From assembly GCF_000149955.1 (NCBI RefSeq), contig NC_030993.1, positions 596,068 to 660,067 of the forward strand: a DNA stretch of 64,000 nt, written 5' to 3'. The number at the start of each line of letters is the position of its first letter. Positions within the stretch are counted from its first letter, which is position 1. Below the pieces are notes generated by a model. The model was given only the letters and a program-made list of their open reading frames with translations, did no database searches and was not told the origin of the DNA. Made by a program: the position numbers and the translations under genes. The DNA is from Fusarium oxysporum f. sp. lycopersici 4287 (taxonomy: Eukaryota > Ascomycota > Sordariomycetes > Hypocreales > Nectriaceae). Below are positions 34,082 to 45,789 of the stretch, one piece after another.

Positions 34082-37000
34082 ATGCAGTTGCGTTTAAGTC
34101 CCAGCCAATCCAAGCTGCGTTTCCCCTCCCTACCAGCGCCAAATACTTACCTCAGATATCTCAGCATGTCCTCGTGGATAGAGGCAAAGTCGACTGCTCA
34201 GCATATGAATGATGTAGGGAAATACGATGATGCTATCAAGATACTCCAGGACTTTCTTCTCGCTGCCAGAGGCGACGATCAACTCTGTGCTACGGCAGAG
34301 CTGGGAACGGTACTCACTGACCAGGGATGTCTCAAGGCTGCACTTAACACTCTTGAGCATACACTAGAGAGCGACGCAACCCTCTACCCCTCGGACCATC
34401 CCTTTTGTCTTCAGCTGAGAATGCAAGCTTGTCGGCTGCGTCCCATTGTTAAAGCTTCATTCAATGGAGTTCTCCAGGAGGCATCTGACATTTACCAAAC
34501 CTTCTCTGCCTTAGATGGCATCGGAGATCTTGATACTTGCAGGGTCAGTTGAGTTCAAATATGTTTAATGTTCATATTTACCCCCAAAAGACGTAATTTA
34601 CGTTTCTGTAGACACTGACTCGTAGCATCGCACAGATCAGCATCAACATCACGTATACTGCGCTTCTCTTCATGATAAACGACCTCCACGACCGGATTTC
34701 AATTCATCAATTGAAAGCTTCCATCGCTTGGCAAATCCCTGCTTTCTGGGGATTGATGCAAGAGGGACGGGTAAGAGAAGCTCTTGCCGTGGCCCAGAAC
34801 TACGTCCGTCTTTTAAATACATCAACAGCTCAGCAAAATGGACTGGAAGATATGAGGTTTTCCTCTGCGATCGAGATGGTTGAATCAATCGTAGAGTCGC
34901 CAAATGCGGTGCCTGTTTGGAAAGCTACAGCCGTCGGTGAACTACTTCACCTTAGAAATAAGATTAATGAGCCTGGATGGGAGCGTGTAAATTTCTTAGA
35001 AGCGGAAGCGATTCGTTTGTTCCAATCCGAAGGCCATACACATGCGGTCGTGGACATCAGACTTCGACAGGCCTGCAATCGAGTTGGACAAAGCATCCTA
35101 AATCTCACAACGGAACTTCTGCAAGAAATACAAGGCTGTTTCCAAGTCTACGAGAAAAACAATGCGCCAGGCCCTTACAGCAGGGCTGTCACTCTCATGC
35201 TCAGCAGCATACCCCCGGGACAAGGCTTCGACCTAAGAGTTTCGCTTCTGGACATCTACTCTCAGCTCTCTGATATCACTGGTGCAGAGTTGGAGAATGT
35301 CGTTTTGAAAGTTCGGCATCTGAGCAACTGGTTAAGCCATTCTACGAGGTCATCTCAGGTCATCGAGTCTGCCCGCAGTATTGACGAACTCATCGACGTG
35401 AGAGACTGCAGATGGGTGAAAGGCATGATTGCTAACGTTACCTCCAATGCATACAATCTCCTTGGTGATGGTGAAAATGCATTGGAGTGGGCGAAAAGTG
35501 CAGTCGACAGGTGGGGAGAAGTATTTAGACTCGAGAGAGCCGGCGCGACGCTGATGGTTCTTTTGGCCATGTTGAACAAGTGCGGTGGATTTCGCTCACC
35601 TGGAGTGAGAGAAGCGATCGATTTTGCAGAAAGAGAAATCTCTCACCATATCGGTGAGGGCTTGTTTCTTGCCGCGTTCGAGAAAATGGCTGTCCTTGCT
35701 GGGTCGATATTTCTACCCAAGGGCGACGAGAGAGGGGGCACGTGTCTGGATAGTATGGAAGAATGTCTTCAAAATCTTCCAGGAAAAGCTACTCCCGACG
35801 AAGTCAATTATTGCAGAGCTCAGCTACACCAATTACGTGGTCAGATATTAATGGGAACTGAGCTAGACCATGAAGTGACTGACAGCCGCAACGAACACTT
35901 CGAGCAGGCGGTCGCATTCTATTTGAAGGCCCGGAATCCTGTAAGTGCCGCCTGTGCCCGGCAAATACAAGCAAACGCGCTTTATACAACCTTCCAAGCT
36001 CGTGTGCCGCCGTCCTGGAGCGTGCTTCGACGTTGTATCGAGCTGAGTGATATTGCGAAGGATGTCTTCGAGGCACTCGACAACACGCTTATGCTCGCAG
36101 AATCGGCGCGGTTGTGTGGATTCTTTCAGTTCAAGGCATGGTCGCACGGGTTTGTCAGTGGCGATACTGCCCTGGCATCATTACGGAAAGCAGATCAGGC
36201 TTCGGCAGAGCGCAGAGCTGAAGTATCTATCCTGGCTAGTTTCGAGGCTGTATCACGGAAGCAGAAGTTCGTCATGACATCCGGCATAGAGGACACACAT
36301 GCCAGGGCACTTGCCGTCTGTCAGCTAGAGGGCAGGATGGCAGATCTATGGGACTGGATCCAGTGCGCCAAAGCGAGGAGCGTAGGTGACCAGCTCACAA
36401 ACCAATTTCCCATCCAAGCGACACTCAACGACGATATAATGCGGGACCCCGAGATGAAGGCGCTGTGTGAGGAGGAAGAAGCTGTGACCCAGCAGATGAC
36501 CGCCGCGGACCCTGTTGTGCGGCTTAAGCTGCGTAGCGATCTGCATCTGATTCATGTCAAGATGGCCGGCTATCCACTCCTTAGACAGGCCCTCGATCTA
36601 CGGAAGAGCACCCCAGTTTCTATCTCTGAGATACGTGACTTGGGACAAAAGATGAAGTGTAATGCTGGAGGGATGGAGGTGGTATTTGTTGACTGGGTCG
36701 ATCTTGGTGGCACTATATGGACCGTTACTCTCAAGAGTGATACTCCTCCACAGGTTGTGAGCTGCGGGATCACCGTCGCCGAGGTAAAGGCTTGGAAGCA
36801 GCAATGGCTCGACGTTCAGGATGGAGGACGCCTGGCTGCCTTTTTCGTTGATGATGAATACGACGAGGATGAGCCAGATTACTGTCTGAGGAGTATCGAT
36901 AAACTAGTTGCTTCTCTGCACGACTTGACATCAAAAGGGGAACTTCTCGTCTTCTGTCCAACGAATGTTCTCCATTCGATTCCGCTCCATGCGCTTTGGG

Positions 37001-37797
37001 TGGAGGATAACACGCCCGTGATCCAACGCAACCCAGTTATCTACAGTGCGAGTTTGACGACCTTCTGGCAGTGCTACCGGCGCTCTGAGCTCACCGGGAG
37101 TATCTCAACGAATCTTGGGTTGAACATGGCAGGTGTCTATGAACCTAGGGGCGACCGCAAGTTTTCGTCGGAACAGCACGCGGAGCAGTCGAATGTCTAC
37201 ACTACCCTGGATCAATTGGCAGAACGGTACGGTGGGAAATCCATTAGTGGCCAAGCTGTGACGGCAGAGTGCTTTAAGCAGATGATGGAAACCTCAATTA
37301 TGTTCCACTTCCATGGCCATTGTCGTCTTGATCAACCCACACTTGGAGACCAGAGTCTTGAGCTCGCCGACGAGCTCCTCCCGATTCGAAGAGTGTTTGA
37401 GATGAAGCTTCAGAGTCCGCACATAACGCTTGTAGCGTGCGACTCTGCGCTGCAGGTGATTTCTGCCGGCGACGAGCCTCTCGGCGTGGTCACGGCTCTG
37501 CTCTGTGCAGGGGCCAGTTCAGTGCTGGGCACAATTTGGCCCACGTTATCGAGTACTGGTCGGGATTTCAGTGGCGAGTTCTACTCCGACGTAGTGGACC
37601 AGTACAGACAATCACCGAAAAGAGGATCATCCCCAACCATCGTCAATCTGGCTGAGGCTCTGCGGCGGGCTGTGCTTGCTTTAAGAACCAGGCGCAAAAC
37701 TCGACAGCCCTATCATTGGGCGGCGTTTGTGCTCCATGGCTCCTCTTCCATCACACTCCCACACGCATTTATCCCAGAGCGCCGGGTGAATACGTGA
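34082..37797 (+). CDS. TPR-like/CHAT protease-like protein, copy 2 (intact)
   Basis: Two exons (to 34543, then 34612-37797). ATG 34082 gives about 1,215 residues and ATG 34166 gives 1,187; the latter aligns with the start of copy 1. The extension from 34082 is Arg/Ser-rich without acidic residues, so a targeting signal cannot be excluded. Repeated helical TPR-like segments (VGKYDDAIKILQ, DQGCLKAALNTL, LLGDGENALEWAKSAVDRW) fill the first 800 residues. An acidic patch (FFVDDEYDEDEPDYCLRSID) precedes the CHAT domain with FHFHGHC (His about 1029) and LVACDS (Cys about 1069), then AGASSVLGTIWP and YHWAAFVLHG. CHAT proteins are caspase-like peptidases related to separase. The substrate and trigger are unknown. 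There is no sign of decay, in contrast to copy 1. Confidence 0.88.
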
Positions 37798-38169
37798 TGA
37801 CGCGTAGAGGCTTCCTGAACCGGTTGATAATACGTAATCGTCCGACCCGGCTGAGAAATTCCAAGGTACTAGCTTATCTTGAGTAAGATAGTAAACGCTA
37901 AGCAACCTTGAAAGCGCCCTTTTTACTTATATTACCTCCTTTAGCCAATAGAGCGTAATATGACCGTTATGGCGTAAGAGGATGGATTCTTTATTAACGT
38001 TCAAGTCTCGAAACATGAATTTCTTACTATAACTTGACAGATTATATTAACTAGCATAGATTCTCAGATGAGAAAAGCATTATATTTAACTCCATTGTTC
38101 AGCGTATGAATGTCCTGGCAGTAACCCAACTGCAGGAGAACAGCTGCGATACAGAATCTGCTTTATCAT
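37798..38169. other. AT-rich 3' flank of CHAT copy 2
   Basis: AT-rich sequence without a supported gene. It borders the transporter relic at 38170-38330. Confidence 0.35.
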
Positions 38170-38330
38170 CTAGTCCATGGTAGTAATGCGCTTTCTCTCC
38201 TTAGCCTCTGGGACATTTTCCCTCCATCTGAGCTTCAGCATATAGATCAGAATTCCCAACACAAAGATTACGCCAAATACTCCAGCTAGCACCCTAAAAG
38301 TCCAAGTATATCCTCCATATTACACCATAT
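38170..38330 (-). pseudogene. Relic of the 3' end of a membrane-transporter gene
   Basis: On the minus strand a short frame reads a hydrophobic helix (FRVLAGVFGVIFVLGILIYM) followed by a basic tail (LKLRWRENVPEAKERKR) and stop TAG at 38170-38172. This is the typical end of a fungal MFS-type or similar transporter. Upstream, the same frame meets TAA almost at once and only AT-rich sequence follows. No other part of the gene is visible, so it is a decayed remnant. Confidence 0.5.
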
Positions 38331-38935
38331 CTATTAGTTTATACGCCATGCCAAAAGAGATAATATACTTAAATTTAATAACTATAACTAGTCAGGCTAC
38401 TCACCTCGGAGCTTGGAGCATGGCGCAGGACACAGCAAGATCTGCCTGAGCTCGAAGCAAACTGGTTGTTCTTAGTTAGATGTCTGACAATACTTTATTA
38501 CCTAGGAAGAAGCTATTTTCAGAAATTTTGGCTTTTAAAAGCTATTTACCACGCAGATAGAGGCGCTTAGGTGGTAAGGAAGTCAGCTTAATACTTAAGT
38601 TGATATATTTCTTTATATCTTTCCGGCCATCGATTTACAGACCAATTATTCAGAGAACCCCAGATTCTTTTATCGCTTGCGAGATTAAGTGGTGCCGTGG
38701 ATACTGTTTCTAAAAACCCGATTGGCTGAGTAACAAAATCAAGATCTGAAATGCCTCGGTGTCTTGGACCCACAATACTGCTCCCTCGCATGTTGGTCCG
38801 GCACGGATATAAATACTGACTTCACTTCACTTCAATACACGCGCCAAGCTACCCCTCCTAATCTCCAACCTCCAACTCCATCTTTCATTATTTCTCAACA
38901 TCTCATGCTTTGCCTTCATTTACCACAGAGTCGCC
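38331..38935. other. Intergenic / promoter of the TDT transporter gene
   Basis: The left part is AT-rich and probably degenerate. The right part, with TATAAATA near 38809 and a CT/AC-rich leader, looks like the core promoter of the gene at 38936. Confidence 0.45.
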
Positions 38936-40093
38936 ATGCCGCAAGACGAGCTACCGAAAAACGCAGCTCAGCCGAACAATCCTGAACCTAAAAATGAACG
39001 CGCCGTCTCACTGGTCGATCGCTTCACATGGGGCAACTTCACCTGCACTCAGTCCACAGGCGGCGTGGCTCTCATGCTATCAAAGAGCCCTTATTCATTT
39101 CGTGGCCTACATACCATTGGAGTCGTGGTCTTTATTCTCAACCTTGTTCTGTTTATTCTCTTCTGCACAGCCATGATATGTCGGTTTGTTCGGAGACCGG
39201 CTAGCTTACTCATATCCGTGACGAAACCGCCTGAAGCTTACTTTACTGGCTCATTGTGGCTTTCGATAGCGACTATTATCATGGGGATACAGAGCTTTGG
39301 TGTTCCTCACGCTGGGTTTTGGCTTGTCGATACTGTTCGGGTTCTCTTCTGGATCTACGGGGCTGTTACGCTGACTTATAACGTTGTTATCTTTGTGGTC
39401 ATGTTTTCGATCGCTCCTTTTGCGCCGGGTAGCATGAGCTCTCCAATGTTTCTGATGATCTACAATGCGATGCTCACGGGGACTGTCGCATCGGTAATCG
39501 CGGCTGATCAACCTCCGTCGCAACGAATACCCGTTATCGTTGCTGGAATTGCTTTCGAAGGTCTTGGCTGGATCCTATGTCTCCTTTTTCTTCCCCACTT
39601 TGTCGGCAACCTCCTTGTCAACGGTCTCGGCCCAGTCAATCTAAGACCAGGCCTCTTTATCTCTGTGGGCTCTGCAGGCTATACCATCATAGCACTCATC
39701 GGCTGCGCAAAAGCAATCCCAGATGGACACGGCTACTTCGCGAAGCATCCTACTGCAGCAGAGACGCTGAACATTATGGCATTGTGGGTAGGAATTTTTC
39801 TTTGGCTGTTTACCTTTTGGCTTTTTGCAATTGCCGCGGTTGCGCACGTGCCCATCTTGGTTTCAAAACTCCGCGGGGATAAGTCTCGGCAGCAGATGAG
39901 CTTTGCGCTTCCTTGGTGGGCGATTGTCTTTCCGAATGTTGGGTTCACGATTGCTACGGTGTATATCGGGGAAGAACTAGAATCCGGCGCCATATCCTGG
40001 GTTGCCACTATTATGACTATCTTGGTGTTTGCAGCGTGGTTGATGGACATGTATTTGCATATGAAGTCGATATTTCAGAAGCGCATTATGTAG
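38936..40093 (+). CDS. TDT/SLAC1-family anion transporter (Mae1/Ssu1/TehA-like)
   Basis: A single exon of 385 residues with about ten hydrophobic helices. The start region DRFTWGNFTCTQSTGGVALML matches the first helix of the tellurite-resistance/dicarboxylate transporter family, which includes Schizosaccharomyces Mae1 (malate), yeast Ssu1 (sulfite efflux) and plant SLAC1 (anion channel). Other family-like features are SFGVPHAGFW, an internal PW(W) in a late helix (FALPWWAIVFPNVGFTIAT) and a short basic C terminus. The plasma membrane is the expected site. Malate or other C4-dicarboxylates versus sulfite cannot be decided from sequence alone. The frame is intact and codon use is normal. Confidence 0.85.
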   Translation: MPQDELPKNAAQPNNPEPKNERAVSLVDRFTWGNFTCTQSTGGVALMLSKSPYSFRGLHTIGVVVFILNLVLFILFCTAMICRFVRRPASLLISVTKPPEAYFTGSLWLSIATIIMGIQSFGVPHAGFWLVDTVRVLFWIYGAVTLTYNVVIFVVMFSIAPFAPGSMSSPMFLMIYNAMLTGTVASVIAADQPPSQRIPVIVAGIAFEGLGWILCLLFLPHFVGNLLVNGLGPVNLRPGLFISVGSAGYTIIALIGCAKAIPDGHGYFAKHPTAAETLNIMALWVGIFLWLFTFWLFAIAAVAHVPILVSKLRGDKSRQQMSFALPWWAIVFPNVGFTIATVYIGEELESGAISWVATIMTILVFAAWLMDMYLHMKSIFQKRIM

Positions 40094-40586
40094 ATAGTTG
40101 TAGAAAATAGAGAATGGAACGCAAGTCCAGCGCGTAACTGGCCTTTCCCATTCGACTCGGCCACACTGTTTATAGCGAGGTCTGAGATTTTCTATAGAAG
40201 TGTTTACTGGATATAAGGTTAAACCTTAGGTATCTTCTGTCCACAAACATATCCCATGCAGTTTTTTCTACCTGAGATGGATACGTTGATTGTTAAATAT
40301 GACAAGGGAAAAAGCACTAGGCTTTGCCCCGCTACCTTAAAGAGACCTCGGTGTAATAAATCAGTCAATATCTCAGAGTGAAAGGATTGTCATTACTATA
40401 TTGAAACTAGTTAAAAGGAACGACTATACATGTTTCAATTTACCAAAGAGAATGACAGAGTGTGACAGCTGTGCAGAAGACATTAAATAATTCCTGTTTG
40501 ACAGTTCCCTCTTTGTTGAAAAGTGAGAAACCATCGCGTATCCACCCCCCCTTCAATGCACTCAGCTCCATCAGGACATGGTCCAC
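40094..40586. other. Convergent 3' intergenic region
   Basis: This lies between the transporter end (+) and the SIS-domain gene end (-). No gene, RNA or repeat is recognised. Confidence 0.4.
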
Positions 40587-41723
40587 CTAGCCCTTGAGCT
40601 CAGCGGGGATATCAACACACTTGGGGTGCAGCTCAATGTTGCGCTGGCTCCACCACGGGTTCTTCGCAGCGATCGAGATCAAATCTCGCCCCTCCACATC
40701 CGAGTGAATACCCAGGTAGTACGCCACGTAAACCGTGAAAAAGTGGCCGTAGAAAAACTTCCTGAAGAAGTTGTCCTGGTTGAGATCGATGTTGATGAAC
40801 TCAATGTTCTTGTTCTGCGGAATATCCTTGCTGCCAAATAGGCCCTCGAGAGTCTTGACCTTGTCCTTGGTGTATTGATCCGCATTCGAGTCAAGGAAAG
40901 TGATGATGGCTTGCTTCTCTGAGGGGTTGGAGTAAGCTGCAACTTCGGTGTGCGAGAACTCGTGCAGGAGGTTTCTGTGTGTAGGAACCATGGCGATCTC
41001 ATTGAAGAACATAGTCGTCTGCTTAAGAAGCGTGACGTACCAATCAGCGGTACTAAGCAGCGCAATACGACTGTTCTTCAACCTCTCAGCAATAGCCTGA
41101 GCCTTCTTCAGCGTAGCCTCATTGAACTCAGTCTTCAAGAAGTTGACTGAATCCTGGAGCTCTTTGTGATAAGAAGAAGGTGTGAGCTTCAGCTTGTGGA
41201 AGAGATCCAGGAAAATGGAGAAGAACTGCTGGACATGGTACAGAGGATACTCGCGATCTGCATGGCGGAGCTTGTATAAGATGATAGAGATATTGTGCTC
41301 CTCACACAGATGAGCAATTTTTCCGCCGCCAGAAAGAACAATCAAGTTCTTGTTCCCCGTCATCTCACGCATAGTTTCAAAGAACAGACAAGGCTCAACA
41401 GACCAACCACTGTAGCAGACAATGATAGCAAGCGTAGTGGGGTCCTTCATGACATTGCGGTCAACGAACCAGTCAAGGTCGTAGTCGTTGATGACCTGAA
41501 CGTGGAGGGGGATCTTCTCGTTGAGGAAGAAGCCCTTTACGATGTCTGAGACGACAGAGGAGCAGCCCATGCCGTAAAAGACAAGACGCTTGAACTGGCC
41601 GGATTCGATCCTCTGGCGGAGATCGGTGTTGAGTCTGGAGAGGTCGTATTCATGGCCCCAGAGAATGCTCTCGAAGAGAGGGTTGCCGAGCATGGGCTGG
41701 AGACGTTCAAGACGGGGCTGCAT
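40587..41723 (-). CDS. SIS-domain sugar-phosphate isomerase-like protein (bifunctional PGI/PMI type)
   Basis: An intact 378-residue single exon. Two SIS-type modules are visible. The first has FYGMGCSSVVSDIV at about 49-62, then IIVCYSGWSVEP and VLSGGGKIAHL, the order of the archaeal/bacterial bifunctional phosphoglucose/phosphomannose isomerase family. The second has FNEIAMVPTHRNLLHEFSHTEVAAY, whose HTE corresponds to the conserved HNE of that family. Aldose-ketose isomerisation of a phosphosugar is the family activity. The GMGGS phosphate-binding motif reads GMGCS here, so activity is uncertain. Fungi normally use unrelated PGI and PMI enzymes, which makes this an accessory gene, possibly acquired from prokaryotes. 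Confidence 0.7.
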   Translation of the reverse strand: MQPRLERLQPMLGNPLFESILWGHEYDLSRLNTDLRQRIESGQFKRLVFYGMGCSSVVSDIVKGFFLNEKIPLHVQVINDYDLDWFVDRNVMKDPTTLAIIVCYSGWSVEPCLFFETMREMTGNKNLIVLSGGGKIAHLCEEHNISIILYKLRHADREYPLYHVQQFFSIFLDLFHKLKLTPSSYHKELQDSVNFLKTEFNEATLKKAQAIAERLKNSRIALLSTADWYVTLLKQTTMFFNEIAMVPTHRNLLHEFSHTEVAAYSNPSEKQAIITFLDSNADQYTKDKVKTLEGLFGSKDIPQNKNIEFINIDLNQDNFFRKFFYGHFFTVYVAYYLGIHSDVEGRDLISIAAKNPWWSQRNIELHPKCVDIPAELKG

Positions 41724-43688
41724 TTTGGTGGTTGGCTCTGAGATATTGGTTAATAGGGAGATTCAAGGTATGGTATTGTGTGAAGCTTTACGTACTGGGT
41801 TTGATAGTAATGAAGTTTGAAAGATCACACCTTGTACGGTGAGAAGAGTAGACAAGTGATATTGGATACGATGATGAAATTGTTGTTGTTGATGATGAGG
41901 AGTAGCTAACCTGGGCTCTAGAGCTCTTTATATACATATTTACATCCCTCATTCAATCTCATGGACGCATAGAAGGCATTTCCTGATCTGTTTGCCGACG
42001 TCCATCTCGAATTGTTCCGCCATTACCGCAGTGAAATTGATGCTATACCAGTGGATCACATACCACCATCACCATGATGATTATCAATCTCCTCAACGTC
42101 GTCAAAATCTTGAGGAACTTCCGTTAACTGGAGGATGTTGATCCTTGGAACATGATCATCCCAACGGCGTCGTATATACAATAGTCTCCACAAGTGCAAG
42201 AATTCTCATTCTCGAATAGGTGCGCATCTCCGGTTGAGCCGTGTCGCACGCTTCTACTACTTTGAGTATCATAAAGCGCCTCGCGTTGTTTCATGTCGTA
42301 AAATTCGCATCAATTACCCCCTTTGTTCCAACCCCTGAAGTTCTCCCCGCGCTCTCATTGAGGGATACAGGAGCCGTGATGGTTACTATCAGGAAAGCTC
42401 TATTCAACTACCGTGCGGGCATGGCCCGAATAATTTCCTTAATGGGATTATGGAGGGTCTCATGATGGGTTGTAGTGGATAAAGGGAATATTATCTACCG
42501 CTCGAGCCGTGTTTTGAGCCGCAACCTTGATGGGATCAAGGTTGCTTTCGCAGTGATACCTATCGGCAAGAATCAGATCATCTTTGATAGATCATCTTCC
42601 GCTTAAAATTTCATTTGAATTATGATGCTTATGGTATCATGGAGGGCATTGTAATGGTTGTTGTCGGAAAGAGTCAGATCATTGCGGTTCCGCGTTCCAG
42701 GTTTTGAAAATGTTCCAGATTATTCACCACTTACAGTGGCATTATGAGTCAATACAACTGCTGGCAGATATTAGCTCAAGCTGTTCCCCAGTATCAGTTA
42801 TTTCCTCAAACTGTCAAGGAATCACTTTTAGTGAACATCTCGCGAGTTGATACAGATTATCAGTATCTAAACTGTCTTTTAAAATCATTGTCATGGAGAA
42901 CAGTAGACCCCCCCTCAATTGCTGCCATTATACGAACCATTGTGACTAACATAGGATTGTGAACCTTGATTTTCTGACATATTCTAATACATACTATCTT
43001 CATGACTCAGAATATGATAGATAACATACCAATACGACATCATGCATATGGACCTACCTATAGTAGTAAGCCAAGATATCAACACCTCATAAAGATCGAC
43101 AATTAGTTTTCCCCAGTTTCCCCGGATTCCCCCCCTCCCAAGTTGAAGCAATAGAAAGACAGGGCAGTTTCAACTCGGCCTAGGCGGAGATAGACTAGCC
43201 TTGGCTCACACTAATGCGCAGAATGGGGGGCCGAGCGAGCCGTCCCGCCCCCTGTTAGACTCGTATCGCTTAGAAGTGGCCGCGCAATCTTTTCCCCACT
43301 AAGACCTATTCTCCGCCGATCATGCAGGTTTTAGTTGTCTAAACTTTATTCTCTCGGATCGAAATCCTTCTGGCTGCAGCTATTTCCTGATATAGACGTG
43401 ATGTGATGTGTGTTGGCGCGTAGTTCGGAGCCGAGGCATTCGGCCCGCGCCGTTCGCCCGTGACAGAGAAAGACGGTGTGGACTGGACTAGACACGGACG
43501 TCGCCTTTCTAGCCGTATACGGCATATACCTTGCGCCTCTTACATAGTCAGCTTCTCTGTGATGCCTTGTAAGATAGGCACAAACTATATAATATCTTGC
43601 CTGTTTTGGCTCAGGCTGTCCTAATATCACAATTTGCATAACAGCACTCAACTTACATAATTCTATCTGAAATTGAAGTCACGCCGAA
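41724..43688. other. Long intergenic region
   Basis: About 2 kb. The left 250 bp is the promoter of the minus-strand isomerase-like gene. The middle holds only short chance frames (42241-42465, 42744-42962) that I cannot tie to a family; they may be old gene debris. The right part is the promoter of the BVMO gene and contains a C-rich block around 43108-43137 with TTCCCCGGATTCCCC (43118-43132), identical to a motif before the bZIP gene. Confidence 0.4.
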
Positions 43689-45713
43689 ATGAGAATCCAA
43701 GCCACCGCGGAAACCAACTCACACAATGCGAGGAACTGGGTTCCTCTGCTAGATGAGCCCGCATTCAAGCCCCGAAACATACACATTATTTGTGTTGGGG
43801 CCGGCTTTTCAGGCCTCATGTTAGCTTACGAAGCCAAGTACAACGAATCGCTCCAAGGGTTCATTGATCTGACTATCTATGACAAGAACCACGATGTTGG
43901 TGGAACGTGGCTTGTTAATCGATATCCTGGTGTGGCAGTGCGTTTTTCCCATGATTAGACTCAACAGGTATAGTTGACTGACATATTCTCAGTGTGATGT
44001 TCCAGCGCACATTTACACTTTTCCATTTGAGCCAAACCCTGATTGGTCCAGTTTCTATGCTTCAGGGCCAGAAATATGGGCTTATATCAAGAGAACGTCC
44101 GACAAGTATGGTTTAGCTGAAAATGTCAGGTTTCAGTCTAAAGTGACAGAGGCGATCTGGAATGAGGCTGCAGGTAAATGGGATCTAAAGGTCTTTCAAG
44201 ATGGCGAGGAAAAGGAGGACGAATGTGATATATTGATCGACGGGTCGGGGTTCCTCAAGTATGTTCACAGCGAGTTCAATCAGGATATCGCGAACTGACG
44301 GCGTTAGTAACTGGCATTGGCCTGATATTCCTGGTCTTCATGACTTCAAAGGGGAAATCGTCCACACCGCTGATTGGTACATCTCTCCACTCACCTTGCC
44401 GTCCTTTCTCTAACACCAGGCTTCCAGGAACCCTTCTATCAACGTGGCTGGCAAAAGGGTTGCAGTCATCGGAAACGGGTCATCTGGCGTTCAAGTCCTT
44501 CCGCATCTGCAAAAGACTGCTGCTCAGCTGATAACCTATGTTCGTACGCCTACATGGATATTTGCCAACTACGCGTCTGAGCTTACAAAAGACGGGACAA
44601 ATTTCGCCTTTACTGAAGAGGAAAAGAAGAAATTTCGAGAAAGTCCCGCCTCGCTCTGGAAGTTTCGTAAGGAGATTGAGAACAGGTTTGTAGCAGCACT
44701 GATATCAAGAATCTTACTGAATTGCATACAGCCAAGACAACTTCTGGAACGTCTTCTTCAAAGACACAGCCGCTCAGAAAGCCGCACTTGAGAATGCATA
44801 CAACCGGATGCGGGAACGTCTCGGCAATGAAAAAGAGCTCTGCGAAAAGCTAATCCCAGATTACGAATACGGATGTCGACGCCCAACACCAGGCGACGGT
44901 TACCTTGAAGCTCTGCGACAGGAGAATACGCGTGTCACTTTTGATCCAATCGTTCAGATCACCGAGTCAGGGATTCAAACTACACAAGACCATACTGACT
45001 TTGACATTATCGTCTGCGCGACCGGGTTCGATGCTAGTTTCCGCCGCTCGTGGACCGTGCAGGGGCGGAATGGTTATCAGCTGCATGAAGCGTGGGGGGA
45101 GTCGCCGGAAGCGTATTTTGGGGTTGCAACGGCGAATATGCCGAATTATTTTATCTTCATTGGACCGAATAGTCCAGGTCAGTGAACCTTAAAGCAGTTG
45201 GGTTACATTACTGATAGTCGGCAGTGGGTCATGGATCGCTTCTTGATAGTGTGTTTTGTGTCGCAAAATGGATATTGAAGTGGTGTAGGAAGATTGCAAC
45301 GGAAGACATCAGGTATACTCCGCTCACGGACTTTGCATGATGTGATCTAATACGCTGACGTTACAATAGGTCAGTTTGTGTGAAGCAGCAGGCATTGGAT
45401 GATTACAACGTCTACCTGCAAGAGCTCCTCAAACGAATGGTGTGGACTGGATCATGCAGAAGTTGGTACAAGAACCGTAAGAAAGAGGGACATGTTACCG
45501 CTGTATACGGTGGAAGCCGGCATCATTTTCGAGGTATGTCAACTTAAGTCCCTACGCTGGAGATTTCCTTTTTAACCATTTGTCTTAGAAATTCTTGAAA
45601 CATTTAGGGCGGAGGACTTTGATATTGAGTATAGATCAGTTAACAGATTCCGTTTCATGAGTAGTGGGAGGACTTTGCGGGAGTCAAGAGGAGAGTACTA
45701 CGTGCTAAAGTAA
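43689..45713 (+). CDS. Baeyer-Villiger-type flavin monooxygenase
   Basis: Eight exons splice to 554 residues. Landmarks: FAD motif VGAGFSGLMLAYEA (about 36-49), DVGGTW and YPGVACDVPAHIYTF (rejoined by intron 1), FKGEIVHTADW matching the FxGxxxH...W fingerprint of Baeyer-Villiger enzymes, NADPH motif VIGNGSSGVQV, VCATGFDASF and FIGPNSPVGHGS. The exact consensus FxGxxxHxxxW(P/D) is met up to the last residue, which reads Asn after splicing. Seven short introns are all in frame; one uses an acceptor at 44427 that restores the phase. The reaction is NADPH/O2-dependent oxygenation of a ketone, probably cytosolic. An aldo/keto reductase follows on the same strand 76 bp later, suggesting a shared pathway. 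Confidence 0.9.
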
Positions 45714-45789
45714 GGGTTTAGTTGGTCTAATGGTTAGTGTAGATAGTCTAAGGAACTTCTAAGTGTGGAGACGGAACTCGGGTTACACT

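Noticed and set aside
42744..42962. 72-codon ORF in the long gap before the BVMO gene
   Set aside because: Looks partly protein-like but matches no family and has no supporting splice signals or neighbours; left as intergenic.
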